This document shows positions 8,760 through 17,719 of a stretch of 64,000 nucleotides of DNA, in pieces. This DNA is from Candidatus Bruticola papionis. Its GTDB lineage: Bacteria; Vulcanimicrobiota; Xenobia; Xenobiales; Xenobiaceae. Within the stretch, counting starts at the first letter, position 1. The number at the start of each line of letters is the position of its first letter. Made by a program: the position numbers and the translations under genes. The stretch is from positions 30,877-94,876 of the forward strand of contig DHKB01000022.1 in assembly GCA_002407045.1 (NCBI GenBank), read 5' to 3'. Under the pieces are notes generated by a model. It ran no database searches, was not told the origin of the DNA, and worked only from the letters and a program-made list of their open reading frames with translations.

Positions 8760-10145
8760 TTATCTTTTTTGTTGACAAGCTGAGCGATAAAGTTCGGCGT
8801 ACGCTTTAGCTGATTTATTCCAGCTGAAGTCGGTATTCATAGCCCTAATTTGCGTACGATACCAAAGCTCGGGGCGATACAAATAATGTTCCAGAGCACG
8901 TCCAAAAGCGGTCAGCATATCGTCACAAGTATACTGGCGGAACAAATATCCGGTGCCATCGCCATAGTAGTTGTCTTTAATCGTATCAGCCAGACCGCCA
9001 GTTTCTCTAGCTATAGGCAAAGTACCATAGCGCATAGCGATCATTTGACTTAAACCACAAGGCTCGAAAAGACTAGGCATAAGGAACATATCACAGCCAG
9101 CATAAATTTTGCGAGCTCTGGTGGGATCGAAACCGATATATCCTCCGACTCGTCCTGGGTGCCTAGCAATAGCGTTTCTTACTCCGTCTTCGAGAGCATG
9201 GTTGCCACTACCTAAAATAATAACTCGCAAGTCGGAATAGTGAATAATGTCATCGATAGATTGCAAAACAAGATCGATACCCTTTTGGAAATCTAAGCGA
9301 GAGACAATACCAACTAAAGGAGCCTCTTCATCGGTCAGGCCGTACTCACGTAAAACGTCGCGTTTACAAAGGCGTTTGCCATTAAATTCTCCTGCTTTAT
9401 AGCGAGCACAAATTTTGGAATCTACAGAAGGATCGTAGCTGGCCACATCTATACCATTGACGATACCGACTAAATCGGTACCTTTAGTGCGCAACAGACC
9501 ATCTAAGCCAAAGCCATATTGAGGAGTACAAATTTCTTTAGCATAGTTGGGACTGACCGTAGTCACTTTATCGGCACACCAGATAGCTTGCTCCATCAGG
9601 TTCATCGGGCTGCGACCATCGTAAACTCCCAAAAGGGGCCAACCATCGGGACGCTGGTTGCCCTGGTGAGCCATATTATGAATCGTAAAGACTAAGCCGG
9701 GGCGATTATCAGCAGCCCAAGCCAAACGAATAGCAGCAGCAGTATGCCAATCGTGAGCATGGATTACATCCGGCTGCCAACCTTCTAAGCGACAAGCTTC
9801 CAGGGCCGCTCGGCAAAAGAGCACAAATTGCTCTATCTCGTCACCACAACCATAAACTTGGAAACGGGATCCAAAGAAGTACTGGTTTTCTATAAAATAA
9901 TCCTGACTTTTACTGCTAGCCCACAGCTGGCACTGTTCTACGCGCCAATCCATCCTCACGTCAAAATTGTCTAGACGTTTGTATAAACCGAGCTTCTTAG
10001 GATCGAGCAAGCCGTAGCGCGGCATCATAAGGCGCACATCGTGTCCTAAATTGCGCAGAGCTTCAGGTAAAGCACCGGCGACATCACCCAATCCGCCAAC
10101 TTTTACGTAGGGAACGGCCTCGGCGGCCAAAAACAGAATCTTCAC
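8760..10145 (-). CDS. glgA: Glycogen synthase (ADP-glucose type)
   Basis: Retaining GT5 glycosyltransferase extending alpha-1,4-glucan from ADP-glucose. The N-terminus carries KVGGLGDV, equivalent to the KTGGLADV substrate loop; HDWH, TIHNMAHQG and the C-terminal MPSLFEPCGLSQ motif with its Glu are all present. Length of 461 fits GlgA. I choose the GTG at 10145, since GCGAGG lies six bases upstream and the protein then begins VKILFLAAE, as family members do. An in-frame GTG seven codons earlier is less likely. No branching enzyme or GlgC is in the window. Confidence 0.93.
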   Translation of the reverse strand: MKILFLAAEAVPYVKVGGLGDVAGALPEALRNLGHDVRLMMPRYGLLDPKKLGLYKRLDNFDVRMDWRVEQCQLWASSKSQDYFIENQYFFGSRFQVYGCGDEIEQFVLFCRAALEACRLEGWQPDVIHAHDWHTAAAIRLAWAADNRPGLVFTIHNMAHQGNQRPDGWPLLGVYDGRSPMNLMEQAIWCADKVTTVSPNYAKEICTPQYGFGLDGLLRTKGTDLVGIVNGIDVASYDPSVDSKICARYKAGEFNGKRLCKRDVLREYGLTDEEAPLVGIVSRLDFQKGIDLVLQSIDDIIHYSDLRVIILGSGNHALEDGVRNAIARHPGRVGGYIGFDPTRARKIYAGCDMFLMPSLFEPCGLSQMIAMRYGTLPIARETGGLADTIKDNYYGDGTGYLFRQYTCDDMLTAFGRALEHYLYRPELWYRTQIRAMNTDFSWNKSAKAYAELYRSACQQKR

Positions 10146-10264
10146 TTCAAACCTCGCAGCAGTCACAAAGACGCCAAACGTTATAAAAACAGATGCTGTT
10201 TAAATTTTGTCCCAGCGCTTCTTTGTCCTGCCACTAAAAGTTTTTAGCTTAGGTAGGCTATGAG

Positions 10265-12448
10265 CTAAGAAGCGGAAATTTCCGCAGCCTCGCACAGCCA
10301 AGCAGACTGAGCAGCCTCGGCAGGAATTAATTTGCTAAATTGTTGCATATGCTGAAAAAGTCGGATATGCTCAGCTACTTTGAAAACTTCTTGTTCTAAA
10401 AGTTCATCTGGAAGGCATGAACTCCAGGGGCCTAAATCTAGCTTTTGCGCCAAAGATCCAATATTTTGACGAATAATCATCTTTAAAGCTCCAGGACTCA
10501 TAGCTAAAGCTTTAACTTCTTCTAAATTGGCACACGTAATCACGTAAGCATTGGCTTTAGCATCGGCATAGCCAAAATGCTCAAAAAAAACTTTTAAAAA
10601 TATGCCTCCGACTGTCCCCATAAAGTGGGAGCATACCGTAGAATCGGCTCCATAAAGAGTGTAGCAAGAGCGATCGGTGGGCATTTCCAAAAAATTAGCT
10701 AGATCTGTAGCCCACAATTCTGAAACTTTTGGCAAACTTGAAGCCTCAAAATCACAGCGACGCAATTTGGAACGATCGATATTACGATCCGGACAGACTA
10801 AAATTTTTCCATCCTTAGGGCCGCTAAGTACTCTATAGCTAGTACCGCTAAAATAGAAAAAATCACCGACCAATAAAGTGCAACTTCCGGAAAGAGTACC
10901 GATTATGCGATTAGCATTTTTGTCAACAACGCTTACCTTGCCACGACCAGCCACAGTATGAGATATATTGTGGTGGATTTCTCCCTTTTCAAAGGCCTCT
11001 TTCAACTTTTCAGAACGTGAGTAGCCACCTTGACGGCGGACTTTGAGCAAATCGCTTTGTGCGGCTCCTTGCAAAATTTTTTCACAAATGTCCTCAGTGT
11101 AAACAGAACGCAAATAAGCTGGTAAGCGGTCGCGCAAGGAAGCCTTATTTATCATGTCAGAAGCGCTCTGGCATACAAGAGAAGCCGCTTGTTGAATAAG
11201 TACCGAGCTTAAAAAAGGTGGGTGATCGCTAAAAAGTTCCCCTGCTCTAGCAGCCTTTACTAAGTGTTCGTATTGAGCTTTTTCGAAATTATTTTCGTAA
11301 AGGCAAAGCACTCTGGGAGTTTGCCCACGCCTGCCGCTGCGGCCTACTCGTTGCAAGAAAGCATTTACATCCATGGGAGGTATAGTTAAAGCTACAGCAT
11401 CAACATCACCAATATCTATGCCCACTTCTAAAGTTGAAGTAGCAAAGCAAATAGCTTTTTGATAAGAGGCGAAGTTTTTTTCCACTTTTTCGCGCTGCTC
11501 AGTGCCCAAACTACTATGGTGAGAGAAAACGGCATTACCAAAGGGATTGTCCGAAAGATAGCCCTTAGCCGAAGCCAAAAGTTCCGCTTCAGCTCGAGAG
11601 CGTACAAAAACCAGCATTTTCTGGCAATCGTTTTGGCGGCAATACTTTATGCAAGCTCGCAAAAAAGCTATAGCCCTGGCTTGCTTAGCATCGGTAGAAT
11701 CGAGCGTTTCATAATCGTAAGGACGGCAGTAATCTACCTCAAAATTGACACCTTGTTTATTTTCTACAATAACAGCCTGACCAGCCAAATATTTTTGATT
11801 GATAATCTGAGCATTTCCCGGAGTGGCCGTTACTGCCAAGCGCTGAAGACTCAGCCCCAAATTGCCCAAAGTACCAGAAATTTGCTTGGCTTTAGCACAA
11901 TGCAATAAAACGTCTAGGCGCTCAGCTAAAACGGCCAGTTGATCTCCTCGCGCCGTTCCCTCAGCTACATGCAATTCTTCGAAGACAATAGCTTTCACGT
12001 CAAGAAGTTGTACAGCCCAGCGACAGAGCAAAGAATCGAGGGATTCTAAAGTTGTGACCAAAACGCCCACTTTTTTATCCCTGAGAGGGTTGGGGTGATC
12101 ACCTGTGCGCAATAAAACATTGACCGAGCAACGATTCAAAGGCACGGAAATACGCTTAACCAAATCATTAGCCAAAGCTCTAGTTGGACAAATAATCAAA
12201 ATACACAATTTGCCAGCCCGCATAGGCTCCAACCAGCGCTCAGTTAAAGGCGCCAAGTAAGCTTCAGTTTTTCCCGAAGCAGTACAGGAGCTGAGTACAA
12301 TATTGCGCCCTTGCATAATAGGCTCAATAGCATCGAATTGAATTTGGCGCGGTTTGTAAAAACCGCCATAAAAAGCGCCTTTAACTCGATTGAGCCGTTC
12401 GAGCATACGGCGATATTTAGCTCTATATAAAGCAGTAGCAGAATCCAT
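10265..12448 (-). CDS. Lhr/BrxHI-like superfamily 2 helicase
   Basis: A 727-residue SF2 helicase, last gene of the six-gene cassette. Motifs: Q-motif region PRQIQFDAI near residue 33, Walker A SCTASGKTE at 54-62, CPTRALANDL, an EELH box in place of DEVH, VTATPGN, and in the second RecA domain STLEVGIDIGDVDAV and QRVGRSGRRG. The region after the RecA pair has no clear DUF1998 domain. It is far shorter than full Lhr (over 1400 residues) and close to BREX accessory helicase BrxHI in size and layout. The stop of the upstream ATPase lies 28 bases before its start. DNA remodelling or repair in partnership with the ATPases is inferred. Confidence 0.8.
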   Translation of the reverse strand: MDSATALYRAKYRRMLERLNRVKGAFYGGFYKPRQIQFDAIEPIMQGRNIVLSSCTASGKTEAYLAPLTERWLEPMRAGKLCILIICPTRALANDLVKRISVPLNRCSVNVLLRTGDHPNPLRDKKVGVLVTTLESLDSLLCRWAVQLLDVKAIVFEELHVAEGTARGDQLAVLAERLDVLLHCAKAKQISGTLGNLGLSLQRLAVTATPGNAQIINQKYLAGQAVIVENKQGVNFEVDYCRPYDYETLDSTDAKQARAIAFLRACIKYCRQNDCQKMLVFVRSRAEAELLASAKGYLSDNPFGNAVFSHHSSLGTEQREKVEKNFASYQKAICFATSTLEVGIDIGDVDAVALTIPPMDVNAFLQRVGRSGRRGQTPRVLCLYENNFEKAQYEHLVKAARAGELFSDHPPFLSSVLIQQAASLVCQSASDMINKASLRDRLPAYLRSVYTEDICEKILQGAAQSDLLKVRRQGGYSRSEKLKEAFEKGEIHHNISHTVAGRGKVSVVDKNANRIIGTLSGSCTLLVGDFFYFSGTSYRVLSGPKDGKILVCPDRNIDRSKLRRCDFEASSLPKVSELWATDLANFLEMPTDRSCYTLYGADSTVCSHFMGTVGGIFLKVFFEHFGYADAKANAYVITCANLEEVKALAMSPGALKMIIRQNIGSLAQKLDLGPWSSCLPDELLEQEVFKVAEHIRLFQHMQQFSKLIPAEAAQSAWLCEAAEISAS

Positions 12449-12476
12449 CTTTATTTTCCGTCAGCCGCGCTATATG

Positions 12477-13715
12477 CTAAAGCATTTTTTGCAAAATATC
12501 TTCATTAAGCGGAGTCTGTCCGTTTTCGTACCAGTTGTGCAAAAGGGCGATCCAAAACTTGACAAACATGCGATATCCGCCCGTAAAGACATGTTCCAGC
12601 ATAAAGTCGGCAAAAGTATTTAAATCAACTCGACAGCGCTCAGTATCAAAATCTTGCCAATCCCAGGCGATAACGGCTACATCAGCCAATTTTTGGCCTA
12701 AAGTTTTGAAGAAAGTGCCATCATCATCCATAGCTCTTTCCAAATCGATCACCACAGATTGGGGACTAGACTTGGACATGTGCAAAGGACGCTCCAAACG
12801 CTGTTGCAAGGCCGGATAAGAAGTTACATTTAAGCTCATAAACTCCGGAGGTACGGCATAAAAGAACATAACTTTAGGCAACCTAGAACTGGCACACAAA
12901 TCGATCAACTGACGCAAATTGTCGCCAATAGCTTGTAAATGGCGTTGCGATACACTAGAGATATGCATATCGACTTCGTCGAAAAGGAAAATCACTCCAG
13001 GGAAGCCTAAAGCGGTCAGAATGCTTACCATAGAGCGCATGACCGGAAAAGCGTTGTCAGAAGCGATATCGTCAAAAACTCCGAAATTGCGCAAAACGTC
13101 TCTATCGAATCCAGCATCTCCCCCTAGCCAGCGATCTAACACTAGCTCTTCTTCCTCGTCACCGGAACGACAAGCGGAAAGAAAGCGCTGACAAACCCGT
13201 CTGAAAGTGTAATTCTCTACGGGAACATCTTCCAATTTTCCTGAAAAAGTAAAAGGCAACTGTCCGTGAGAAGCCAAACGCAGAATGTTAGTAAAACCGA
13301 CTATCTGACCACAGGGTTCATCTTCGTCAGCTCCGTCTTTTTTTTCTAAGTGTAAAGCGATATTAGCAAAAGCGGCCTTATAAACACGCAAAGCGTCCTC
13401 GTAGGGACACTCGGAAGGAGACAAATTGACTGAGCAAGTCAAAAAGCCCAAACGCTGGGCTATTGAACGTATGCATCCTAGAAAGTGAGTTTTACCAGCT
13501 CCATAGCTACCTTGCACTAAGCGAAATGCCGATCCACCAGCCTGGCCCAGCAAGCGTTGCAAATACTCTTTTTCTATAATGTCTAAATAAGGAGTCAAGC
13601 CTACAGTAACGAATTCCAAGCCGCGCTCCGGCGGTTGGCCATTTTCCCCCATACAGTCAATTATTTCCCTGGCTAAACTTGGGGAAAGAGAAACTTTACT
13701 GCTGGGGAAAAACAT
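12477..13715 (-). CDS. BrxD/DUF2791-like P-loop ATPase, copy 3
   Basis: A 412-residue AAA-type ATPase closely related to the 425-residue protein two genes upstream. Walker A GSYGAGKTH at 69-77, Walker B VIFLFDEVD at 241-249, a sensor-like FFYAVPPEF near 285 and an arginine-finger-like ALQQRLERP at 302-310 are all intact. The N-terminus SLAREIIDCMG and EFVTVGL are shared with its paralogue. Domain type matches BrxD, the ATP-binding protein of type 2 BREX, and PF10923 (DUF2791). There is no enzymatic domain beyond the ATPase. Fifth gene of the cassette; the helicase follows after 28 bases. Confidence 0.78.
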   Translation of the reverse strand: MFFPSSKVSLSPSLAREIIDCMGENGQPPERGLEFVTVGLTPYLDIIEKEYLQRLLGQAGGSAFRLVQGSYGAGKTHFLGCIRSIAQRLGFLTCSVNLSPSECPYEDALRVYKAAFANIALHLEKKDGADEDEPCGQIVGFTNILRLASHGQLPFTFSGKLEDVPVENYTFRRVCQRFLSACRSGDEEEELVLDRWLGGDAGFDRDVLRNFGVFDDIASDNAFPVMRSMVSILTALGFPGVIFLFDEVDMHISSVSQRHLQAIGDNLRQLIDLCASSRLPKVMFFYAVPPEFMSLNVTSYPALQQRLERPLHMSKSSPQSVVIDLERAMDDDGTFFKTLGQKLADVAVIAWDWQDFDTERCRVDLNTFADFMLEHVFTGGYRMFVKFWIALLHNWYENGQTPLNEDILQKML

Positions 13716-13759
13716 GGTTTAGACTCCTCTTTTCGCACATTTTCCGCTCTAGGTGAGCT

Positions 13760-15514
13760 TTAGAAATTGTAATCATCGTCAGCCATTTCCTCGTCTGCGC
13801 CATAGTCGTCTACTGCAGCAGCAGAATCATTAGCTTCACGCTCGGCTTCGTTGACATTATCCTCGTTAGTCTCAGCGCCATTTTCAACTTCACCTTCAGG
13901 TTGAACTGATACATTATTGGCAGCGGCTCCAAGTTTAATATGCTCCATCATTTCATGAACATAAGCGCCTATATCTTCACGGCATAAACGCGAATAGTCT
14001 AAGAGCTCCAAAATACAACGCAACAACTGGCGAGAGCCATTGATAGCTCCCCGCTCCATAGCCGTATAGACTACTTGTCCCATATAATTAGCCGCTTTAT
14101 CGTCACAACTAAAGCTGGGATAAGCTCGGCGGTATAAATCGATAATAACAGAGCATAAACGCTGATAGTCACTATTGCTCAGCGGATTCAATTCTATAAA
14201 AGCATCCTCATGGAGCTGATCTTTAAGGGTAACTAGGCCACCACCATTGTCCATAGTCATGGCGAAGACACAATAGACACCGCTTCTGTAAGTGCCGCCG
14301 TCTGGATTATACGTAACAGGAATATTCCTATGGTTAAGGTGGCCGCCGCGGGGGAATTTTTGTACACTGCGTACTTTCTGAGTGCCTAAAGCCAAAGCAG
14401 AATAGTAGCCAAACAATTGATCGGCATAGGTGCGATCCCGACTGGAAAGGATATTGTACATCTCAGCTTCATCGAGAAGTAATACCAAGCCACTATAGCC
14501 AACTTGACGGGCCAAATAAGCAATACCGCTCAAAATGTTGGCATAGATATGGCCAAAAGTACGATAGTCTTTTAGGGCAGGAAACTTATAAATAGAAGGC
14601 GTGCCAGGAAAAGCTTTTTGCAATGACAAGTTAAATTTGTCAGTCAGTTCGCGGGCTTCTTGGCCTTCAAGCCAATCAATCATATGACGGACGACGGCCT
14701 CTTGAATATTGAGCTCGTTTTGCTTGTCGGGATCGCCAGCCCAAGCTTCTAAGTTTTCGGAGTAACGATTAAAATAGTAAAGAGCTGGACTAAGGTAAGT
14801 ATGGAAGCGCTCATTGCGCAGCCAACCTTCGATAAGGTTGAGGCGACGAGCCTCGCGAAAGAGAGGTAATAAACCATATTTGCCATCGTGATCGGGATAA
14901 TTCAAATTAAGAATTAGAGCACGATAAACTCGCTGAGGGTTACCAGGGCTAACATCTTTGCTATTTAGAGCAACTCTAGCAGTTAAGCATTTTTTACTTA
15001 AAGCCTTAGCCTCGATACACTCGAGCATATGCGTTTTTCCGGCACCATAATCGCCCAAAAATACGCGCACAGCTCCATCAGCGATATTGGTTAAGTCGTA
15101 GCTAACCATCTCCATTTCCAAGCCGCGCCCTATAGTATAAAGCTCGACTCGCTCGCCTACTACGCCTGTGCGCATAGCTTCCAAAATGCGCAAAGCCACA
15201 AACTGGCCCTCTTCACCTTTGGGCAAAGCCTCGATACCACGCGGTCCTCTGCCTTCCCAAAGCTGGCGTCCATAGCGGGAAAAACGCAAGCGCGGCGGAG
15301 CTACCGACATGGTCATACCGTTAGGCGATAAATACTTCAGTTCATCAAAGCGGCAGCATTGGTTGGCATTAGTAATAAAAAAATTGACAAAATAGCTACC
15401 GTTTTCCAAAAGACGTACGACCCTGCCCGTGCCGTAACACTCATGAGAAACGTTATCGCCGACAACCAACACTCTGGCGCCGCTATTTTCAGGCCCGCTC
15501 TTAGAAGTCTGCAA
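13760..15514 (-). CDS. BrxD/DUF2791-like ATPase with N-terminal SH3-like domain, copy 2
   Basis: A 584-residue ATPase, the most divergent of the three. Residues about 17-63 form a small all-beta domain starting GDNVSHECYGTGRVV, reminiscent of CarD/KOW SH3-like folds. The P-loop domain follows: Walker A GDYGAGKTH at 154-162, Walker B LVLLLDEAEMY near 345. The last 50 residues are acidic and low complexity. It begins at a TTG (15514) inside the end of the upstream gene, a 14-base overlap, with GGAGAG eight bases before it, which argues for translational coupling. Fourth gene of the cassette. The SH3-like reading is by pattern only and would give it a nucleic-acid or polymerase contact. Confidence 0.75.
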   Translation of the reverse strand: MQTSKSGPENSGARVLVVGDNVSHECYGTGRVVRLLENGSYFVNFFITNANQCCRFDELKYLSPNGMTMSVAPPRLRFSRYGRQLWEGRGPRGIEALPKGEEGQFVALRILEAMRTGVVGERVELYTIGRGLEMEMVSYDLTNIADGAVRVFLGDYGAGKTHMLECIEAKALSKKCLTARVALNSKDVSPGNPQRVYRALILNLNYPDHDGKYGLLPLFREARRLNLIEGWLRNERFHTYLSPALYYFNRYSENLEAWAGDPDKQNELNIQEAVVRHMIDWLEGQEARELTDKFNLSLQKAFPGTPSIYKFPALKDYRTFGHIYANILSGIAYLARQVGYSGLVLLLDEAEMYNILSSRDRTYADQLFGYYSALALGTQKVRSVQKFPRGGHLNHRNIPVTYNPDGGTYRSGVYCVFAMTMDNGGGLVTLKDQLHEDAFIELNPLSNSDYQRLCSVIIDLYRRAYPSFSCDDKAANYMGQVVYTAMERGAINGSRQLLRCILELLDYSRLCREDIGAYVHEMMEHIKLGAAANNVSVQPEGEVENGAETNEDNVNEAEREANDSAAAVDDYGADEEMADDDYNF

Positions 15515-16778
15515 AATCTTCGCTCTCCATTACCTCTGCGCTATCTTGTTGTTTACACAAAGCTTCAATATCGGTAGTACCTTCGCCACAACTATACTCA
15601 GATTGCAAAAAAGCGATCCATTGCTTGACAAAATTGCGGCGCTGACCGGCATCAAAGTTCATGGATAAATATTCTGTAACTAAATCGTCCAAGTTTTTGT
15701 CTTGTACGGAGGCTGTATAATTCCAATTCCAAGCAATAGCAGCCACTCGAAGAATTTTTTGACCTAAAGCTTTGAAAAACTCGTGTGGTTTAAGTTCGGA
15801 AGAGGAAACATCGATAGTCGGCACTTGAGGACTAGCTGGAGAGAAAGGCAAAGGACTATTCAAGCGTTGTTGTAAAGCCGGATATTCGGCAATAACGTCA
15901 CTAATAAATTCCGGAGGTACAGCAAAAGCCCAGAAGAATCCAGGCAAACGTCTGCTACCACACATATCGACAATCTGGCGCATATTATCGACAACATTTT
16001 TTTTCTCTCTTTTACTGCCCGAAGCAATGCGATCTACTTCGTCGAAAAGAGCAGCGATTCCCGAAAAGCCCAATAAAGTAACAGCTTTAATTAAGCTAGC
16101 CAACATAGAGGAAGCATTTTGCTCACAAATATTTTCCGGGATAGTAATAATGCCCAATTTGAGCTTTTTGGTCGAGCTGCCCAACAACCACATTTCACAA
16201 GCGTCGGCCAATTCTTCTTCGTCTTCCCATAAGCTCTTGATAAAGCGCAAAAAGACCATCTTGTAATTGTTGTTGGCGAAGTTGCTCATTTTGGCTTTGG
16301 CCAGCCATTTTTTGCGTTCTTCCGCATCGTCAAAGTTTAGAGCCCAGCAGCGAATGATATTACCTAAGCCAGAAACAGTCTCAAAACTCTCACAATCTTC
16401 AGGAGCTTGAGCCATGCTATTGGCTAAAGCGCGATAAACAGCCGAAGCGTCTCCTAAGTTGCAACCTTTTAAGGAAAGCTCCACAAGAGAAGCTAAAAAG
16501 CCACGTTTCCAAGCCAAATTGCGCAAACAAGTAAGAAAGTGGGTCTTTCCTGCTCCAAAGGATCCTCTAATAAGCTTAAAAGCGGAGCCGCGGCCACCCT
16601 TTTCCATGGCTTTCAAGTAATGCTCATCTAAAATTTTTAGTGGTTCGTCGAGCCCAACAGTGACAAACTCGATGCCATGCTCGGGAGGGAGTCCCAAAGA
16701 TCCCATACGTTCAATTATTTCGGAAGCTAGAAACTCAGAAGGCTGAGCTTCAGGTTCAGTCATAAAACTGTTAGGCAA
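15501..16778 (-). CDS. BrxD/DUF2791-like P-loop ATPase, copy 1
   Basis: A 425-residue paralogue of the 412-residue ATPase. Walker A GSFGAGKTH at 72-80, Walker B IAALFDEVD at 241-249, FFWAFAVPPEF at 281-291 and ALQQRLNSP at 301-309 line up position for position with its partner. A duplication within the cassette is therefore likely. The TTG start at 16778 has AAGGAG eight bases upstream, inside the end of the preceding gene; an ATG five codons later (16763) lacks such a site. Third gene of the cassette. As in BREX, such an ATPase may load or move a complex on DNA, which is inference. Confidence 0.78.
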   Translation of the reverse strand: MPNSFMTEPEAQPSEFLASEIIERMGSLGLPPEHGIEFVTVGLDEPLKILDEHYLKAMEKGGRGSAFKLIRGSFGAGKTHFLTCLRNLAWKRGFLASLVELSLKGCNLGDASAVYRALANSMAQAPEDCESFETVSGLGNIIRCWALNFDDAEERKKWLAKAKMSNFANNNYKMVFLRFIKSLWEDEEELADACEMWLLGSSTKKLKLGIITIPENICEQNASSMLASLIKAVTLLGFSGIAALFDEVDRIASGSKREKKNVVDNMRQIVDMCGSRRLPGFFWAFAVPPEFISDVIAEYPALQQRLNSPLPFSPASPQVPTIDVSSSELKPHEFFKALGQKILRVAAIAWNWNYTASVQDKNLDDLVTEYLSMNFDAGQRRNFVKQWIAFLQSEYSCGEGTTDIEALCKQQDSAEVMESEDFADF

Positions 16779-16783
16779 AGCAA

Positions 16784-17719
16784 TTACTCCTTATTTTGGA
16801 ACCAAAGCGATAAATAATATTGACCGCTGCCGACACCATCATCAAGCCAGAAAACTTGTTCTTTATTTTTGGTGGTGCCTATGGTAGCTGTGCTTAAATT
16901 TAAGCGTAAGCCACGACGCTGCAACCCTCCGCAACGGCGCAAACGCACTATATCCCAACAGAACTGAGCTCGCGAATATTCTTTAAAAGCGGAAGCCGAT
17001 CCATTTTCGGTAAATTCACGATTTTGGCGTAAAACAGCCAAAACAGCCCAAATATCATGCAAGGGAACGCGATCTCCAACACCTTTGCGACGACAGCGCA
17101 GCATAATTTTGTAAGCAGTCCAAATATCATCGAACATTTCCCGGCAGAAAAGTTCTTGTCCCTGCTCACTTTCCGCCAACACTCCCTCAGCTAAAGGCGT
17201 CTTGTAACCGTTGTTATTGAAAAGAGCCGTTTGCTCTTCTAAAGTGCGAAAAAGCAAGTCGGAGTCAAGCGGCAAATTGTCAGCCAGCAAAACTCGTGCA
17301 TAAGCTAAGCTGAAAGTACCACTAGCAAATTGGGGACGCACGGCAAAGGGGCCAACTTTAAACTCCAGTGGCTCCGAACCCACACAACGAACTTCCCAGC
17401 GACTTTGAGCCGCTTTGGACTTAAAATTTTTGCGAAAAGCGACTTCGGCTTCCTTCAAGGCCCAAGTTCTAACTTGGCTTACTTTTTCGCTGTAAAGGGG
17501 CCAATTTTTAGCTACGCGACGTTCTTGCCAAAAGCGGAAAGCTTGGGCTAAACGAGCCAAATTAGCTAAGTTGCGATTGCGTTTGCAACGCCCCAAAGCT
17601 TCCAATAGTGCCTTACCAGCTTCAATATCAGCAGCCGACTCAGCACGAACTTCTTTTATAATCAGCTCTGCTTCTTCCCAAGAGCCGGAAAATTTTGAGC
17701 TGAGGCCATTATTTGCCAT
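16784..17719 (-). CDS. Unknown cassette protein B
   Basis: A 311-residue protein of no family I recognise, second gene of the cassette. The N-terminal 110 residues are helical and rich in Arg, Lys, Ala and Trp. A short beta-rich stretch (about 108-140) follows, then a helical C-terminal part. Residues 218-262 align with 191-236 of the gene before it: both have L-x-x-[IL]-W, a spacer of 24-25 residues, then Y-[ST]-[KR]-A-Q-F-x-[YW]-D. No transmembrane segment, metal site or nuclease motif is visible. I use the ATG at 17719 because GGAG lies six bases upstream; the gene overlaps its predecessor by 11 bases. Confidence 0.7.
   Translation of the reverse strand: MANNGLSSKFSGSWEEAELIIKEVRAESAADIEAGKALLEALGRCKRNRNLANLARLAQAFRFWQERRVAKNWPLYSEKVSQVRTWALKEAEVAFRKNFKSKAAQSRWEVRCVGSEPLEFKVGPFAVRPQFASGTFSLAYARVLLADNLPLDSDLLFRTLEEQTALFNNNGYKTPLAEGVLAESEQGQELFCREMFDDIWTAYKIMLRCRRKGVGDRVPLHDIWAVLAVLRQNREFTENGSASAFKEYSRAQFCWDIVRLRRCGGLQRRGLRLNLSTATIGTTKNKEQVFWLDDGVGSGQYYLSLWFQNKE

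Noticed and set aside
11459..11908. 149-codon plus-strand frame opposite the helicase
   Set aside because: Antisense to well-conserved helicase motifs; composition is not protein-like.
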